The notes under the pieces are model-generated. The model was not told the DNA's origin. It did no database searches and was given only the letters and a program-made list of their open reading frames with translations. 64,000 nt of DNA from Bradyrhizobium sp. JYMT SZCCT0428 (GTDB taxonomy: Bacteria; Pseudomonadota; Alphaproteobacteria; Rhizobiales; Xanthobacteraceae): positions 1 to 64,000 of the forward strand of contig NZ_JAFCLS010000046.1 of the NCBI RefSeq assembly GCF_018131075.1, written 5' to 3'. How positions within the stretch are numbered: the first letter of the stretch is position 1; the number at the start of each line of letters is the position of its first letter. Shown piece after piece: positions 43,555 through 53,183 of the stretch. Made by a program: the position numbers and the translations under genes.

Positions 43555-44133
43555 GTGCGGCTGATCTTCATCACGTTGCTCGCGTTGGCGCTCGCCACCG
43601 TCGTCGGTCTGGGCTCGACCTATATGACGGCGACGCGCGGCACCGATCTCGGCACGCTCACGATCGGTTCGTGGACGGCGCGGCCCAAGAGCGGCACCGC
43701 CGAAGTCGATCCCTATTCGCGCGCCTCGATCGCACGCAGCGGCGAATTGCCGATCGGCACCGGCGACGGCATCGCCTTCTCGGCTACCACGGACGACAAG
43801 AAGAAGCCGCTCGACGGACGCTGCGACGTGGTGGTCAGCGGCGTGACGCCCGCGGCGCGGTTCTGGACGCTGACGCTGTTCGACCGCAAGGGACATCTGG
43901 TGGCGAATTCATTGCAGCGCTACGGCTTCACCAGCCAGGAAATCATCCGCGGCTCCGACGGCGCGTTCGAGATCCGCATCGCCTCGCGCTCGCGCGCCGG
44001 CAACTGGCTGCCCACCGGCGGGATCGAGCGCTACGCGCTGATGCTGCGGTTGTACGATACGCCGGTCGGGGTCGCGACGCGGACGCAGCGCGACGCGCCG
44101 ATGCCCTCCATCACCACGGTGGGCTGCCCATGA
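43555..44133 (+). CDS. DUF1214 domain protein
   Basis: A 192-residue protein with a GTG start at 43555. An N-terminal membrane helix (LIFITLLALALATVVGLG) is followed by the DUF1214 region (WTLTLFDRKGHLVANSLQRYGFTSQEI and NWLPTGGIERYALMLRLYDTP). It pairs with the next gene, a DUF1254 protein, with overlapping stop and start (ATGA). DUF1254 and DUF1214 are often fused; here they are split in two genes anchored in the membrane. Function unknown; the start is 27 bases after the penicillin-binding protein stop, which may mean one transcript. Confidence 0.85.
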   Translation: MRLIFITLLALALATVVGLGSTYMTATRGTDLGTLTIGSWTARPKSGTAEVDPYSRASIARSGELPIGTGDGIAFSATTDDKKKPLDGRCDVVVSGVTPAARFWTLTLFDRKGHLVANSLQRYGFTSQEIIRGSDGAFEIRIASRSRAGNWLPTGGIERYALMLRLYDTPVGVATRTQRDAPMPSITTVGCP

Positions 44134-44744
44134 TCCGGCTCTTGTTCACGATCATCGCAGGCGTGCTGCTGGGCGGCGTGGTGCATCTTGTCAGCGTGCT
44201 GGCGCTGCCGCGCATCGCAACCCAGGACGCCTATTCGCGGCTGACGCCGATGACCCGAACCAATGCCGTGACGCCGCTCGCGCTCGCCGATCCCAACAAC
44301 GCGCCGATGCCGTTCATGGACCCGGCATTCGCGGTGGCGATCTGCCGTTACGATTTGTCGGGCGGTCCGCTCAAGCTCACGGTGCCGGTCAGCCAAGCCT
44401 ATACGTCGGTGTCGTTCTACACCCGCAACGAGGTTGCCTACTACGCCATCAACGACCGTTCCGCCGGCCGCAAGGTGATCGAGCTCGACCTGATGACCGA
44501 GGAGCAACACGGCCAGCTGCCGGAGGATGAGGAAGTCACCGCCGCCGACCGGCTGATCATCGACTCCCCGACCATCACCGGATTGATCGTGCTGAAGGCG
44601 TTGGCGCCGGAGCCCGGCCTGATGCCGCAGGCCCAGGCTTCGCTGGCGGCCTCGCGCTGCACGCTGCAGACCGAAATTGCGCCGCCCAAGCAGCCCGAAC
44701 CGCCACCACCCGCACCGGCGCCGGCGCCGAAGGGCAAGCGATAG
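44130..44744 (+). CDS. DUF1254 domain protein
   Basis: A 204-residue protein starting at 44130 (MIRLLFTIIAGVLLGGVVHLV), overlapping the upstream gene by four bases. An N-terminal helix is followed by DUF1254-type sequence (DPNNAPMPFMDPAFAVAICRYDLSGGPL) and a Pro-rich tail (PKQPEPPPPAPAPAPKGKR). It probably works with the DUF1214 partner in the periplasm; function unknown. It converges with the lactonase-like gene. Confidence 0.85.
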   Translation: MIRLLFTIIAGVLLGGVVHLVSVLALPRIATQDAYSRLTPMTRTNAVTPLALADPNNAPMPFMDPAFAVAICRYDLSGGPLKLTVPVSQAYTSVSFYTRNEVAYYAINDRSAGRKVIELDLMTEEQHGQLPEDEEVTAADRLIIDSPTITGLIVLKALAPEPGLMPQAQASLAASRCTLQTEIAPPKQPEPPPPAPAPAPKGKR

Positions 44745-44766
44745 CCGACGCGCACCACGCGAGCGG

Positions 44767-45595
44767 TCAGTGCTGCCCGCAGCGGCAGTGCTCGTAGTCA
44801 ACGGGATCGTGGCTGTTGAAGATCGTCACTGCATCACTGTGCGCAGCCTTCAGCGTCCGCAAGCGCTCCTGGTTTTCGATGCGCAGCGTGCGGTCCATGT
44901 CGGCGCGCCGCTGAAACATTCCGAGCACCAGCGGCATTTTCGGCTTCGCGTGCAGCTGGCCGTGGAAGAAATAGGCGTCGCCGGCGTGCAGCAGCCATTT
45001 GTCTTTGGTGCGCACGGCGATGCCGCAATGGCCGAGCGTATGGCCGGGCAGCGGGATCATCAGGATGTCAGGTTCGCGATCGCCGAGCGCGCGCACGCCC
45101 TTGAAGCCGAACCAGTCCTCGCCGCCCTCGCCATACAGCGCCCATTCCGGACCATGCTTCCATTGATCCCTGACGTAACGGCCCTTCGGTGCCGGGATGC
45201 GATGGAGCACCGCCATGTCGAGTTCGCGGCGATGGACATGCACCCTGGCGTTCGGGAAATCCGGGATACCTCCGGCGTGGTCGCGATCGAGATGCGTCAG
45301 CAGCAGGTGCCGTACATCGTCAGGCGAATAACCGAGCGCCTTGACCTGCCGCACGGCCGTTTCGGCCGGATCGAGCCGAGGCGTCGTCTGCCGCACCCCA
45401 TTTGCGCCCGAGTCGCGGCGGGTTGGCAATGTCATCGAGACCGATGCCGGTATCGACCAGTGCAAGCCCGTCATGAGTCTCGACCAGGAGGCAGTGACAG
45501 ACCATCCGCGCCCGCCGGAACATGCTGCCGGTGCCATTCACGAACCGCTGGCCGATCGGGCACATGGTGCCGGTGTTGATGTGGTGGACGCGCAT
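44767..45595 (-). pseudogene. AHL-lactonase-like metallo-beta-lactamase gene, frameshifted
   Basis: The N-terminal part (MRVHHINTGTMCPIGQRFVN to ...PPRLGRKW) and the rest (VRQTTPRLDPAETAVRQVKAL to the end) lie in different minus-strand frames. One extra C in the run at 45396-45399 causes the switch. Joined, the protein has about 275 residues with the metallo-beta-lactamase site LTHLDRDHAGG, the later His in PGHTLGHCG, and Asp in LLHAGDAYFF, as in N-acyl homoserine lactonases. It is divergent from a LysR regulator. Either a true pseudogene or a sequencing error; without the extra base everything looks functional. Confidence 0.75.
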
Positions 45596-45655
45596 CGCAA
45601 GCTCCTTCGCTGAAGTCAGGCGCCCTGGTTGCCATTTCTCCTTTCATAGGTAAAA

Positions 45656-45679
45656 TATTGATATCTGATAGTATCAATA
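45656..45679. promoter_or_regulatory. LysR-type operator between the lactonase-like gene and lysR
   Basis: TATTGATA (45656-45663) and TATCAATA (45672-45679) form a perfect 8-bp inverted repeat with an 8-base spacer. It lies 10 bases before the LysR start and about 60 bases before the lactonase-like start. This size and location is typical of a LysR recognition site covering its own promoter. Confidence 0.6.
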
Positions 45680-45689
45680 GGATACAGCT

Positions 45690-46547
45690 ATGGATATCCG
45701 CGAGCTGCGCTACTTCTCGGCCGTGTTCAGCGAACGTAACCTGACGGCGGCGGCGAAGCGTTGCTTCATCTCGCAGCCCTCGATCTCGGCCGCGATTACC
45801 AACCTCGAAGCCGAGCTCGGCACCACGCTGTTCATCCGGCACAAGAAGGGCGTCGCACCGACCGCGTCGGCCGAACAATTCCACACCGTCGCCCGCCGCA
45901 TCATCGACGACGCGGACGCCGCAAAAAATCTGTTTCGGAAGCCGTCGACGCGGCAGCAGTTGACGCTCGGCCTGATGCGCACGCTCGACATGCCCAGAAC
46001 GATCGCGCTGCTGAAGCCGCTGACCGCGACCGCCGATGTCGCGCTTCGCCTCGTCGGCATCAAGGACGCCGCGGACGCGCGGATCATTTCGAAAAATATC
46101 ATCGATGCCGACGAGCATTTCATTCCGCTGTGGGTCGAACGCTACGTCGCCGCGCTGCCGCCGTCGCATCCGCTCACGCTGAAGGAGCGGCTTCGCACGT
46201 CGGACCTTGCCGGCGTCGCGATGATCGATCGCTGCCACTGCGAGCAGAGTGAGTTCTTTGGCCGAGCCGCCTCACCGTCGCGCCAGCCCGCGGCGATCGC
46301 GGAATCCGAGGACTGGACGATGGCACTGGTCGCGGCCGGAGTCGGCATCGCCATCGTTCCGGAGGGCGTGGCGCGCGCCAATCCCGATGTCGCCGTGCGC
46401 GAGATCGATGTCGACGTGAAGCGCCAGGTTGGCCTTGCCTATAGCGCAGCGCGGCCGCCGTCAGAGGTACTGCAGAATTTTATCGCGAGGTTGCAGCGCG
46501 CGCGCCCGAAAGCCGGCCGCGCCAAATCGTCCGGCAGGGCGCGCTGA
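45690..46547 (+). CDS. LysR-family transcriptional regulator
   Basis: A 285-residue regulator. The N-terminal winged helix-turn-helix reads LRYFSAVFSERNLTAAAKRCFISQPSISAAITNLEAELG. The ligand domain is conserved in form (EDWTMALVAAGVGIAIVPEGVA). It is divergent from the lactonase-like gene with an inverted repeat between, so it probably controls that gene and itself. The inducer is unknown. The C terminus ends in a basic Arg/Lys/Ser tail. Confidence 0.88.
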   Translation: MDIRELRYFSAVFSERNLTAAAKRCFISQPSISAAITNLEAELGTTLFIRHKKGVAPTASAEQFHTVARRIIDDADAAKNLFRKPSTRQQLTLGLMRTLDMPRTIALLKPLTATADVALRLVGIKDAADARIISKNIIDADEHFIPLWVERYVAALPPSHPLTLKERLRTSDLAGVAMIDRCHCEQSEFFGRAASPSRQPAAIAESEDWTMALVAAGVGIAIVPEGVARANPDVAVREIDVDVKRQVGLAYSAARPPSEVLQNFIARLQRARPKAGRAKSSGRAR

Positions 46548-46551
46548 TAGA

Positions 46552-47325
46552 TTAGCCCTTCACTGTGACCGCACGCCCGATCACGGGATTGGCGGCGACC
46601 GGCGGATTGGCGGTTTGGGCGGCGAGTTCGCCGATCAGGCGGTCGGCATCGGCGGCAATGGTATCCGGCGCCTGGATCACCAGCCGCTCCAGCGCCCAGC
46701 GATAGGACGCGATCCTCCGCTCCAGGCACTGCTGCACCCACTGCACGATCAGCGTGTTCTCTTCCATGCGGGCGACCGCGTCGGCCTGTTCGCGCGGCGA
46801 CAGCTCCGAGACCATCCTCAGGCTGGCGCTGCGCTTGCGGTCGAGTTCGATCACGCGGATGGCGGAGGCAAAGAACGGCTCGAACCGCGTGATGTCGTTG
46901 CGCACGTCCTCGATCAATTGCTGATAGCGCGAGGTATGCGCGCGGTGCGGCTCGTCGATCAAGGCGCGTCCATAGGTGGTGCGATCGAACGCCACCTTCT
47001 GCCGCCATGGCGAGGGCAGCGGCTGGTAATCGCCGAACACGCTCTTCCAGGCCGGCCGCGAAAGCGGCGGCTCGATCAGGGGATAGGCGAGATCGCGAAG
47101 CTGGCGTTCGTTTTCGGTGAGCTGGAAATGCGACGGCTTGAGCCCGACGCTGCCGGTGGCCTCGGCGCCCAGCCAACGATGCATATCGTCGTTGCGGAAA
47201 TCGGCGCGGGTGCGGCCGAAATCGCCGCCGCTGCAGCCGCCGAGGGCCGAGCCAATTAGGATGAGTATAAGAGCCGGGAGTGACCGAATCCCGGCGGTCC
47301 GGATCGGATGGCGCAGCTCCGGCAT
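46552..47325 (-). CDS. Putative lipoprotein, 257 residues
   Basis: The N terminus (IRSLPALILILIGSALGGC) has a hydrophobic signal and lipobox-like LGGC with Cys31. The rest is soluble and helical with many charged residues and a Trp-rich repeat (WLGAEATG, WKSVFGDYQPLPSPWRQKV, WALERLVIQ). No family is recognised. It converges with the LysR gene (gap of four bases) and lies next to a small gene on the same strand. Confidence 0.75.
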   Translation of the reverse strand: MPELRHPIRTAGIRSLPALILILIGSALGGCSGGDFGRTRADFRNDDMHRWLGAEATGSVGLKPSHFQLTENERQLRDLAYPLIEPPLSRPAWKSVFGDYQPLPSPWRQKVAFDRTTYGRALIDEPHRAHTSRYQQLIEDVRNDITRFEPFFASAIRVIELDRKRSASLRMVSELSPREQADAVARMEENTLIVQWVQQCLERRIASYRWALERLVIQAPDTIAADADRLIGELAAQTANPPVAANPVIGRAVTVKG

Positions 47326-47340
47326 TTCAAATGTCCGTTG

Positions 47341-47532
47341 TCAGGGGCGCCGACGGCGACGGCGGCCGGGAGCTGTACCTTCCTCCGGTCCGCGCCCGCC
47401 GCTCTCGTCGGTTGGACGTTCGATCCGGACTACCGGAAGGATCAGTACGGTCCCCATGCCCTCGCCCGAAGCGCCATCCGGGGCGGGCCGCCGCGAAGCT
47501 GCATCCGCCGGAAATTCAATGATGGTGCCCAT
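47341..47532 (-). CDS. Small hypothetical protein, 63 residues
   Basis: Starts at 47532 with MGTIIEFPADAASRRP, then an internal GMGTVLILPVVRIER and a basic C terminus GRRRRRRP. The repeated GT-(I/V)-(I/L) element suggests a duplicated motif. It stands 15 bases upstream of the lipoprotein gene on the same strand, so they may form an operon. A perfect CtrA-like box lies about 75 bases upstream. Similar short proteins with a LPVVRIER-type segment occur in Bradyrhizobium (recollection). Confidence 0.6.
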   Translation of the reverse strand: MGTIIEFPADAASRRPAPDGASGEGMGTVLILPVVRIERPTDESGGRGPEEGTAPGRRRRRRP

Positions 47533-47604
47533 GTTCCGTTCTCTCTCATTGCCGCACGGACATGATTTGGCCGGCGACATGCGATCATTCAGAACAGAAC
47601 GTGG

Positions 47605-47619
47605 TTAACGGCATCTTAA
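47605..47619. promoter_or_regulatory. CtrA-like box TTAA-N7-TTAA
   Basis: TTAACGGCATCTTAA matches the full CtrA recognition sequence. A second, imperfect pair (TTAA-N6-TTAA) lies at 47642-47655. Both sit between the small gene at 47532 and the integrase, at the edge of the island. Confidence 0.5.
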
Positions 47620-47759
47620 TCCACGAGGGTGTTTAGCGCCGTTAAGCACCATTAACTAACGCCCTAACTCACCGTAAATGTTTGCGTTTTTGTGTTAAAG
47701 GCTATAAGAAACTGTTAGGCTTTATTTGGCTTAAAACGTTAGCGGAGCGTTAGTTCGCC

Positions 47760-48986
47760 ATGCAGAAGCGCATAGCTCCAAACAAGCAAAAACTGACCGA
47801 ATTTCTCGTCAAGAATCTCCAGCCGCAGGAGCGCGCGTATCTGGTTTGGGACACGCTTCAGCGGGGTCTTGCGGTCCGGGTTGAACCAACGGGGCACCGG
47901 GCCTGGAAGGCCATCTACAAGTTTGGCGGGCGGCCACGCTGGTACAATATAGGGAGCACAGCTGCCGTCGGACTCGCCGACGCGCGTCGGTTGGCGGGCC
48001 GGGTTATGTACGCGGTTGCCGAAGGTGCCGACCCCCAAGCTGAGCGTAGGGTGGCAAGAAGCAGCGGCACATTCGAGGACTTAGCCAAACGCTACGCGGC
48101 GTATGCCGAGAGCAGGAACAAGAGTTGGCGGCAGGCCGATGCGCTTGTTCGCAGGCATCTGATGCCGAAGTGGGCCAAGATACGCGCCGCCGATATCACT
48201 CGCTCCGATGTCCGGACGCTGATGGCGCGCATTCATGCACCTATAGTCGCTAACCAGGTGTTGGCGAGTGCGAGCGCTATCTTCACATGGGCAATCAGGG
48301 AGGAATTTGCGGAAATCAAGATCAACCCGTGCCATGCCATCGAGCGCAACCCGACACAGAGCCGTGATCGGGTCGTCTCTGACTCCGAAGTTCCGCGTAT
48401 CTGGGCCGAGTTCGAGGTTGCCGGCTTGCAAGGCAAAGCATTGCAAATGCTTTTGCTAACTGGGCAAAGGCCGGGGGAAGTTTCGCACATGAGAACCGAG
48501 CACATCGCGGACGGCTGGTGGACGATGCCCGGTGCGGTCGTCGCCGAACTGAATTGGCCCGGAACAAAGAATGCTCAGTCGCATCGCGTATGGTTACCGA
48601 TACCGGCGCAAGCGATCCTGGCGGAAATGGATGCAGCGGGACTTGTTTTCGCCGGGCCGCGAGGCGGAGCGGTCAAGGAACTCGATGCAGCGATGCGTCA
48701 AATCTGCGCTAAGCTCGGCGTGCCCGCGGCGACACCGCATGACTTGCGAAGGACACATGGCACTTTAATCGCGTCGTTGGGTTTTGGCCGCGATGCGATG
48801 AACCGGATTCAAAATCACGCCGAGGGTGGCATCGCCTCGGTCTACGACCGCCACCAATACGCCGATGAGAACAAGCGCATAATGGAGGCTGTGGCATCAC
48901 GGGTCATGTCACTGATTCAGGGAACTGCTGGCGGCAACGTGCTGCAATTTGGTAAAAATCCCCAAGGGCCTGTTTACGTGAGCTAA
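47760..48986 (+). CDS. Tyrosine recombinase (phage/island integrase)
   Basis: A 408-residue integrase of the P4/bacteriophage type. The N-terminal arm-binding region (WDTLQRGLAVRVEPTGHRAWKAIYKFGG) precedes the SAM-like domain and the catalytic core. Catalytic residues: Arg237 in LTGQRPGEVSH, His327 and Arg330 in HDLRRTHGT, and probable nucleophile Tyr362 in SVYDRHQY. It stands at the left edge of the island and is intact. No tRNA is beside it, and I could not see an att repeat. The region downstream holds typical cargo of integrative elements. Confidence 0.9.
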   Translation: MQKRIAPNKQKLTEFLVKNLQPQERAYLVWDTLQRGLAVRVEPTGHRAWKAIYKFGGRPRWYNIGSTAAVGLADARRLAGRVMYAVAEGADPQAERRVARSSGTFEDLAKRYAAYAESRNKSWRQADALVRRHLMPKWAKIRAADITRSDVRTLMARIHAPIVANQVLASASAIFTWAIREEFAEIKINPCHAIERNPTQSRDRVVSDSEVPRIWAEFEVAGLQGKALQMLLLTGQRPGEVSHMRTEHIADGWWTMPGAVVAELNWPGTKNAQSHRVWLPIPAQAILAEMDAAGLVFAGPRGGAVKELDAAMRQICAKLGVPAATPHDLRRTHGTLIASLGFGRDAMNRIQNHAEGGIASVYDRHQYADENKRIMEAVASRVMSLIQGTAGGNVLQFGKNPQGPVYVS

Positions 48987-49159
48987 TAAACAGGTTACAT
49001 TAACTGTCAGCAGCAGCGTATCGCGCCCCGCGACGAGTCTGCTTTACCAAACAAAATTCAAGACCGCGCATCGCGACGGTCGGGCGCCCAAACGAGCCGA
49101 GGCTCATTGGGCGCGTGTAAAGGTGCGCTCGGCCCGGCTCTTCTCGGAGCCAGTAGCAC

Positions 49160-49501
49160 ATGTTTAATACCAACCGACAAAAGCAACCGGCAGCGCCAGC
49201 CAAGCGGCCATCCCCGCCGCGAACGCGCATCTTAAAGCCGACAGCCGCTCATCAATCAACCGACAGCGCTGCTTCCCTTATCGATGCTGCCAAGCCTGCG
49301 CAGCCACCTCGATTCGTATTCAAGCCGGAAGTTCTGGACCGCGTCGGCGTGTCCTACGTCTGTATCTGGCAATGGATGCGTGCAGGCAAGTTCCCGCGCA
49401 GCAGGGAGGTCGGCGGCAAAGTCGCCTGGTTAGAAAGCGAGATTGATGAGTGGATGGTGACGCGTCCGCTTCGCAGTTATAAAAAATCGGAGGTCGCGTG
49501 A
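49160..49501 (+). CDS. AlpA-like DNA-binding regulator
   Basis: A 113-residue protein. After a basic, Pro-rich N terminus the C-terminal half is an excisionase/AlpA helix-turn-helix: LDRVGVSYVCIWQWMRAGKFPRSREVGGKVAWLESEIDEWM. Such proteins activate excision or integrase genes on islands and phages. It lies between the integrase and the primase gene on the same strand. Confidence 0.8.
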   Translation: MFNTNRQKQPAAPAKRPSPPRTRILKPTAAHQSTDSAASLIDAAKPAQPPRFVFKPEVLDRVGVSYVCIWQWMRAGKFPRSREVGGKVAWLESEIDEWMVTRPLRSYKKSEVA

Positions 49502-49504
49502 GTC

Positions 49505-52393
49505 ATGGCCTCCTCATCGAGCAAGAAGCACCAGCAGCGTTCGAACGCTGCCGGAATCAAGGATTCGTGGCGCGATTTCAATAACGCTGATGCGATTAAG
49601 ACCCGCTACGCGACGCAGTCGATGGACCAGGACCATCCCCTGTTGACATGCGATCATGCCGAGGCCGGTTGCTTCCTTCAGGCGATCGATCCTGACGCGA
49701 CGAGATTCACCTTCCAAACATTCGACGATTCAAAGTTGAAAAGGCGAGCGCTCGCCCAGACGATTGAAGGTACGCTCGACGAATCCTGGGAGCGGCTGGT
49801 CGCCCTCAACAACGAAGGCGCTGGTGTCTTCGTCACCATTAATAAAACCGTCCTGGTGGGTCGTCGCAAAAACGATAACATCGTGGCGATACGCGCCGGA
49901 TTTGTTGATCTCGACGGCGCATCTCTTGAGCCGGTGCTCAATGACCCGGTGTTGCCCAAGCCGCACATCGTCACCCAGACATCTCCCGGCAAATGGCACT
50001 GTTTCTTCCTGCTCCACAGCATCGAGTTGGCGCAATTTACTGCAATGCAGTCAGCGTTAGCGGTTCACTTTAATTCCGATCCAAGCGTTAAGGACCTGCC
50101 GCGCGTGATGAGATTGCCGGGTTTCTGGCATCGTAAGGCCGAGGCGTTCATGACTCAGATTATCAGCGTGAGCGCTGACCCGCCTTATGATGGCCAGCAA
50201 TTCCTGGAGAAGCTCGCGACCGTGACGGAAAAGTATGCAATCGCAGCCTCCGCGTCGGCCGCTGATGCAAAGAGGTCGATTCAGGAAGCGCCGATTCTCG
50301 ATGTTCGCTGCGGAAGTAGCGCGAGAAAGGCGAAATCGAACAAATCCCTAAATCACGACGGCGATGACGACGGCAACCGTAACCAATGGACCAACTCCTC
50401 AAACGAAAATAGCCAGCGGTCGCAGGGACGAGGTGAGGACAAATGGCGCCGATTCAACAATAATCTCCTCCAGATTTTGCCGGTATGGTTTCCTCGGCTG
50501 TATTCTCCCGATGGAGCCAGGCCATACCAGACCGGCTATCGCGTCACCAGTAAGTGGTTAGGACGCGACCTCGAGGAAGACCTTTCAGCCCTGCCAGCCG
50601 GCATTTTTGACTTTGGCCTCGAAAAAGGGTTCACCCCGATCGACCTTGTGATGGCGCGGATGCAAGTTGATTTCACAAAGGCCGTCGCCTGGTTATCCGG
50701 CACGACGGGCATCGTTGTGGATGAAGACGACGGGATAAGCGAAGACGATGAAGATTCAGAAGGAGGAAGCGACGACGACGATGACGATGCGGTGGACGAC
50801 AAAGGCGATGCGAGCCGCGACAATCGTTGGAGTAACGCCGAAGAACGCGACGCAAACGAGGCTCCGGTTGCCAATAAGTTGCCGGTCATCCAAATAACCC
50901 CGCGAATCTCAGTCCTGACCTCAGCCGCCCAGACGATGTTGATCAATGCCAAGGTACCGTTTTATCAACGCGGTGGCGAGTTGGTTCGCCCCATCATCAG
51001 GACCGTCAAAGCGGCACACGGTCATTTAACCAAAACGGCACAATTGAGAGCGATCACGGTCATATACATGCGCGACACGATTTGTCGTCACTCGATCTGG
51101 AAGAGGTACGATAAGCGCGCGAATAAGTGGATCCGGGCCACACCTCCTCTGAACGTGGCAGAGACGCTGCTCGCCCGTGACGGAATCTGGGCCTTCCCGG
51201 AGATTGCGGGTGTGATTGCAACTCCGACGATGAGACCGGACGGTACGCTTCTGACCGAGCAGGGCTACGACCCGACGACACGGCTGCTGCTGATCGAACG
51301 CCAAAAATGCCACCTATCCCTGATAATCCTACGCGCGAAGATGCACTGGAGGCCCTCGCCCTCCTTACGGACTTGATCCGGGAATCTCCATTCGTCGATG
51401 GAGTGGCAAAATCGGTGGCGCTCTCTGGTCTTATTACGCCGGTCGTCCGAGCAGCTTTTCCCGTAGCCCCGCTGCATGCAGCATCAGCTCCCGTTGCTGG
51501 AACAGGCAAAAGTTTTCTGGGGGATCTGGATTTCATCGGGCCAGCGGCGCATTCCCGTGATCGCGGCCAGTAACGAGGAAGAGACCGAAAAACGGCTTGT
51601 TGGCGTGATGTTAAGTGGTCAACCGCTCATCAGCATCGACAATCTGAACGGCGAACTGAAAGGCGACTTTCTGTGTCAGGCGGTCGAGCAACATTTTCTT
51701 GATATCCGTCCGCTTGGCCGCTCAGTCATAGCTCGAATCGAAACAGGCGGCGTTACGTTTTTTGCCTCTGGCAATAACATCGCCATTGTCGGAGACCTTT
51801 GTCGGCGCACGATAAAGTCAAGATTGAACGCCAAGATGGAGAACCCGCAGCTGCGACAATACGAGGGGGATCCGATTTCTAAAATCTTGGAAGATCGTGG
51901 CAGATTCATTGCCGCCTGCTTGACGATTTGTCGAGCCTACATCGTCGCCGGTCGACCCAGCTTAGCTCCGCGGCTGGCATCGTTTCAGGGCTGGTCGGAC
52001 ACGGTGCGCTCCGCATTGATCTGGCTCGGCCAAGACGATCCAGTAAAATCCATGGAGACTCACCGGGCGGAAGATCCTCAGCGCGTGGCCCTGAGCGACG
52101 TGATCAGAACTTGGTCGAAGGTCATTGGAATCGGAACTCGTGTTACGCTCGCCGATGCAGCGAACAAAGCAGCCCAGCATGAATATGGAATTTCAAGATA
52201 TCCAGAATTTCACGCCGCGCTGCTCGCCGCCATGTCCATGATAAAGGGCGGCAATTCATATGGATCGAATATCGATGTGACGACCCTTGGCAGATGGTTT
52301 AAAATGAACAAAGAACGCATTATCGATAGTCATTGTCTAATGAACCAATCAAACGAAAAGGGCGTCGCAACCTGGTGGGTAGAGGCGGCATGA
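49505..52393 (+). pseudogene. RepB-type primase/helicase gene with two frameshifts
   Basis: Three overlapping frames form one gene. Part 1 (49505-51376) starts with a RepB-like primase domain (FVDLDGASLEPVLNDPVLPKPHIVTQTSPGKWHCFFLL, then DLPRVMRLPGFWHRK) and an acidic linker. Part 2 (from 51307, PPIPDNPTREDALEALALL) carries the Walker A site PVAGTGKSFL. Part 3 (to 52393) continues PVIAASNEEETEKRLVGV, a DNA-translocase-like part with TGNN-style FASGNNIAIVGD. The frame moves by minus one near 51300 and plus one between 51510 and 51545. This is the replication gene of an integrative element, now broken. Confidence 0.75.
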
Positions 52394-52661
52394 CCTGAGG
52401 TCTCCCGGCCATCTTGGGGGGCAACGGGGGGCGACGGGGGGCAAAAACAACCCTTCATGTGAAGTTTGGCAGCCAAAATTCCTAGACCCGAGAAGAATTG
52501 GTCCCCTTTGGCCCTGTTGCCCCCGTGGCTGGAAGATATTGATCGCCCACCACCATCGAAGAGCGGCAACGCAAGTCGTTTGTGCCGAATGCACCCAGTG
52601 TTGACTCGTGTAATCTGGCGCGCTCGAATGGCAAGCCAGGTTGACTAATCCTGAGCGGGGG
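52394..52661. other. Gap behind the primase pseudogene
   Basis: No gene is seen. It opens with the G-run repeat at 52416-52441 and then has ordinary non-coding sequence. Confidence 0.5.
52416..52441 (+). repeat. Three GGGGGG runs spaced by ten bases
   Basis: Runs of six G at 52416-52421, 52426-52431 and 52436-52441 are separated by CAAC and CGAC. They form three copies of a GGGGGGC(A/G)AC-like 10-base unit right behind the primase stop. Confidence 0.7.
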
Positions 52662-53183
52662 TCATTCCCTGATGTGTTCGTCGGGGGTTGCACCTCCCCG
52701 CGCTCCGTCGACAATGTCCTCCCCTACCGGCAACGATCCATCCGCCAGCAGCAACATCTCGGGATCGTTGACCGTCGCCAAGTACAGCGACGCCGCCTGA
52801 TCCACGTCCATGCCATCTTCAATGAGCAGGTTTCGGTCGACCTTGATGTTGGCATTGACGCTGACGGCGCTGAGGTGCGGGTGAAGAAAGGGAGCCGCGT
52901 CGACCGCGCATCGCTGGGCCTTCTCCTTGAATGAGCCCAACTCCTTCATGGCGCTGATCAACTGTTCTGGCTTCGCCTCGCCCTCGGCCAGCCTTTTCAG
53001 AAGCTCGGCCAATATTGTCTCCGCCTCCGAGTGATAGAAGCGCATGTTCTGAAGCATGACCTCGAGCGGCGTGATGCCCGCGGCTAAGGCCTCGTCTGCG
53101 ATGTTCCGTAGAGCCGCTGTTCTGGCGTTGATGCCGCCCTTCTTGCGACCCGCATTTGGTTGATAGCCACCAAACGTTCCCAT
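52662..53183 (-). CDS. Phage-like hypothetical protein, 173 residues
   Basis: A soluble protein starting MGTFGGYQPNAGRKKGGINART. The GRKKG(G) start resembles proteins found with small terminase subunits on phages and islands, but no domain can be named. The body is helical (HSEAETILAELLKRLAEGEA, ISAMKELGSFKEKAQ). It lies opposite the primase orientation, inside the island. Confidence 0.6.
   Translation of the reverse strand: MGTFGGYQPNAGRKKGGINARTAALRNIADEALAAGITPLEVMLQNMRFYHSEAETILAELLKRLAEGEAKPEQLISAMKELGSFKEKAQRCAVDAAPFLHPHLSAVSVNANIKVDRNLLIEDGMDVDQAASLYLATVNDPEMLLLADGSLPVGEDIVDGARGGATPDEHIRE

Noticed and set aside
41329..43896. Minus-strand open frame of 855 codons opposite the penicillin-binding protein
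   Set aside because: Low-complexity Arg/Gly/Ala/His translation and no motif, while the plus strand has all class A penicillin-binding protein motifs.
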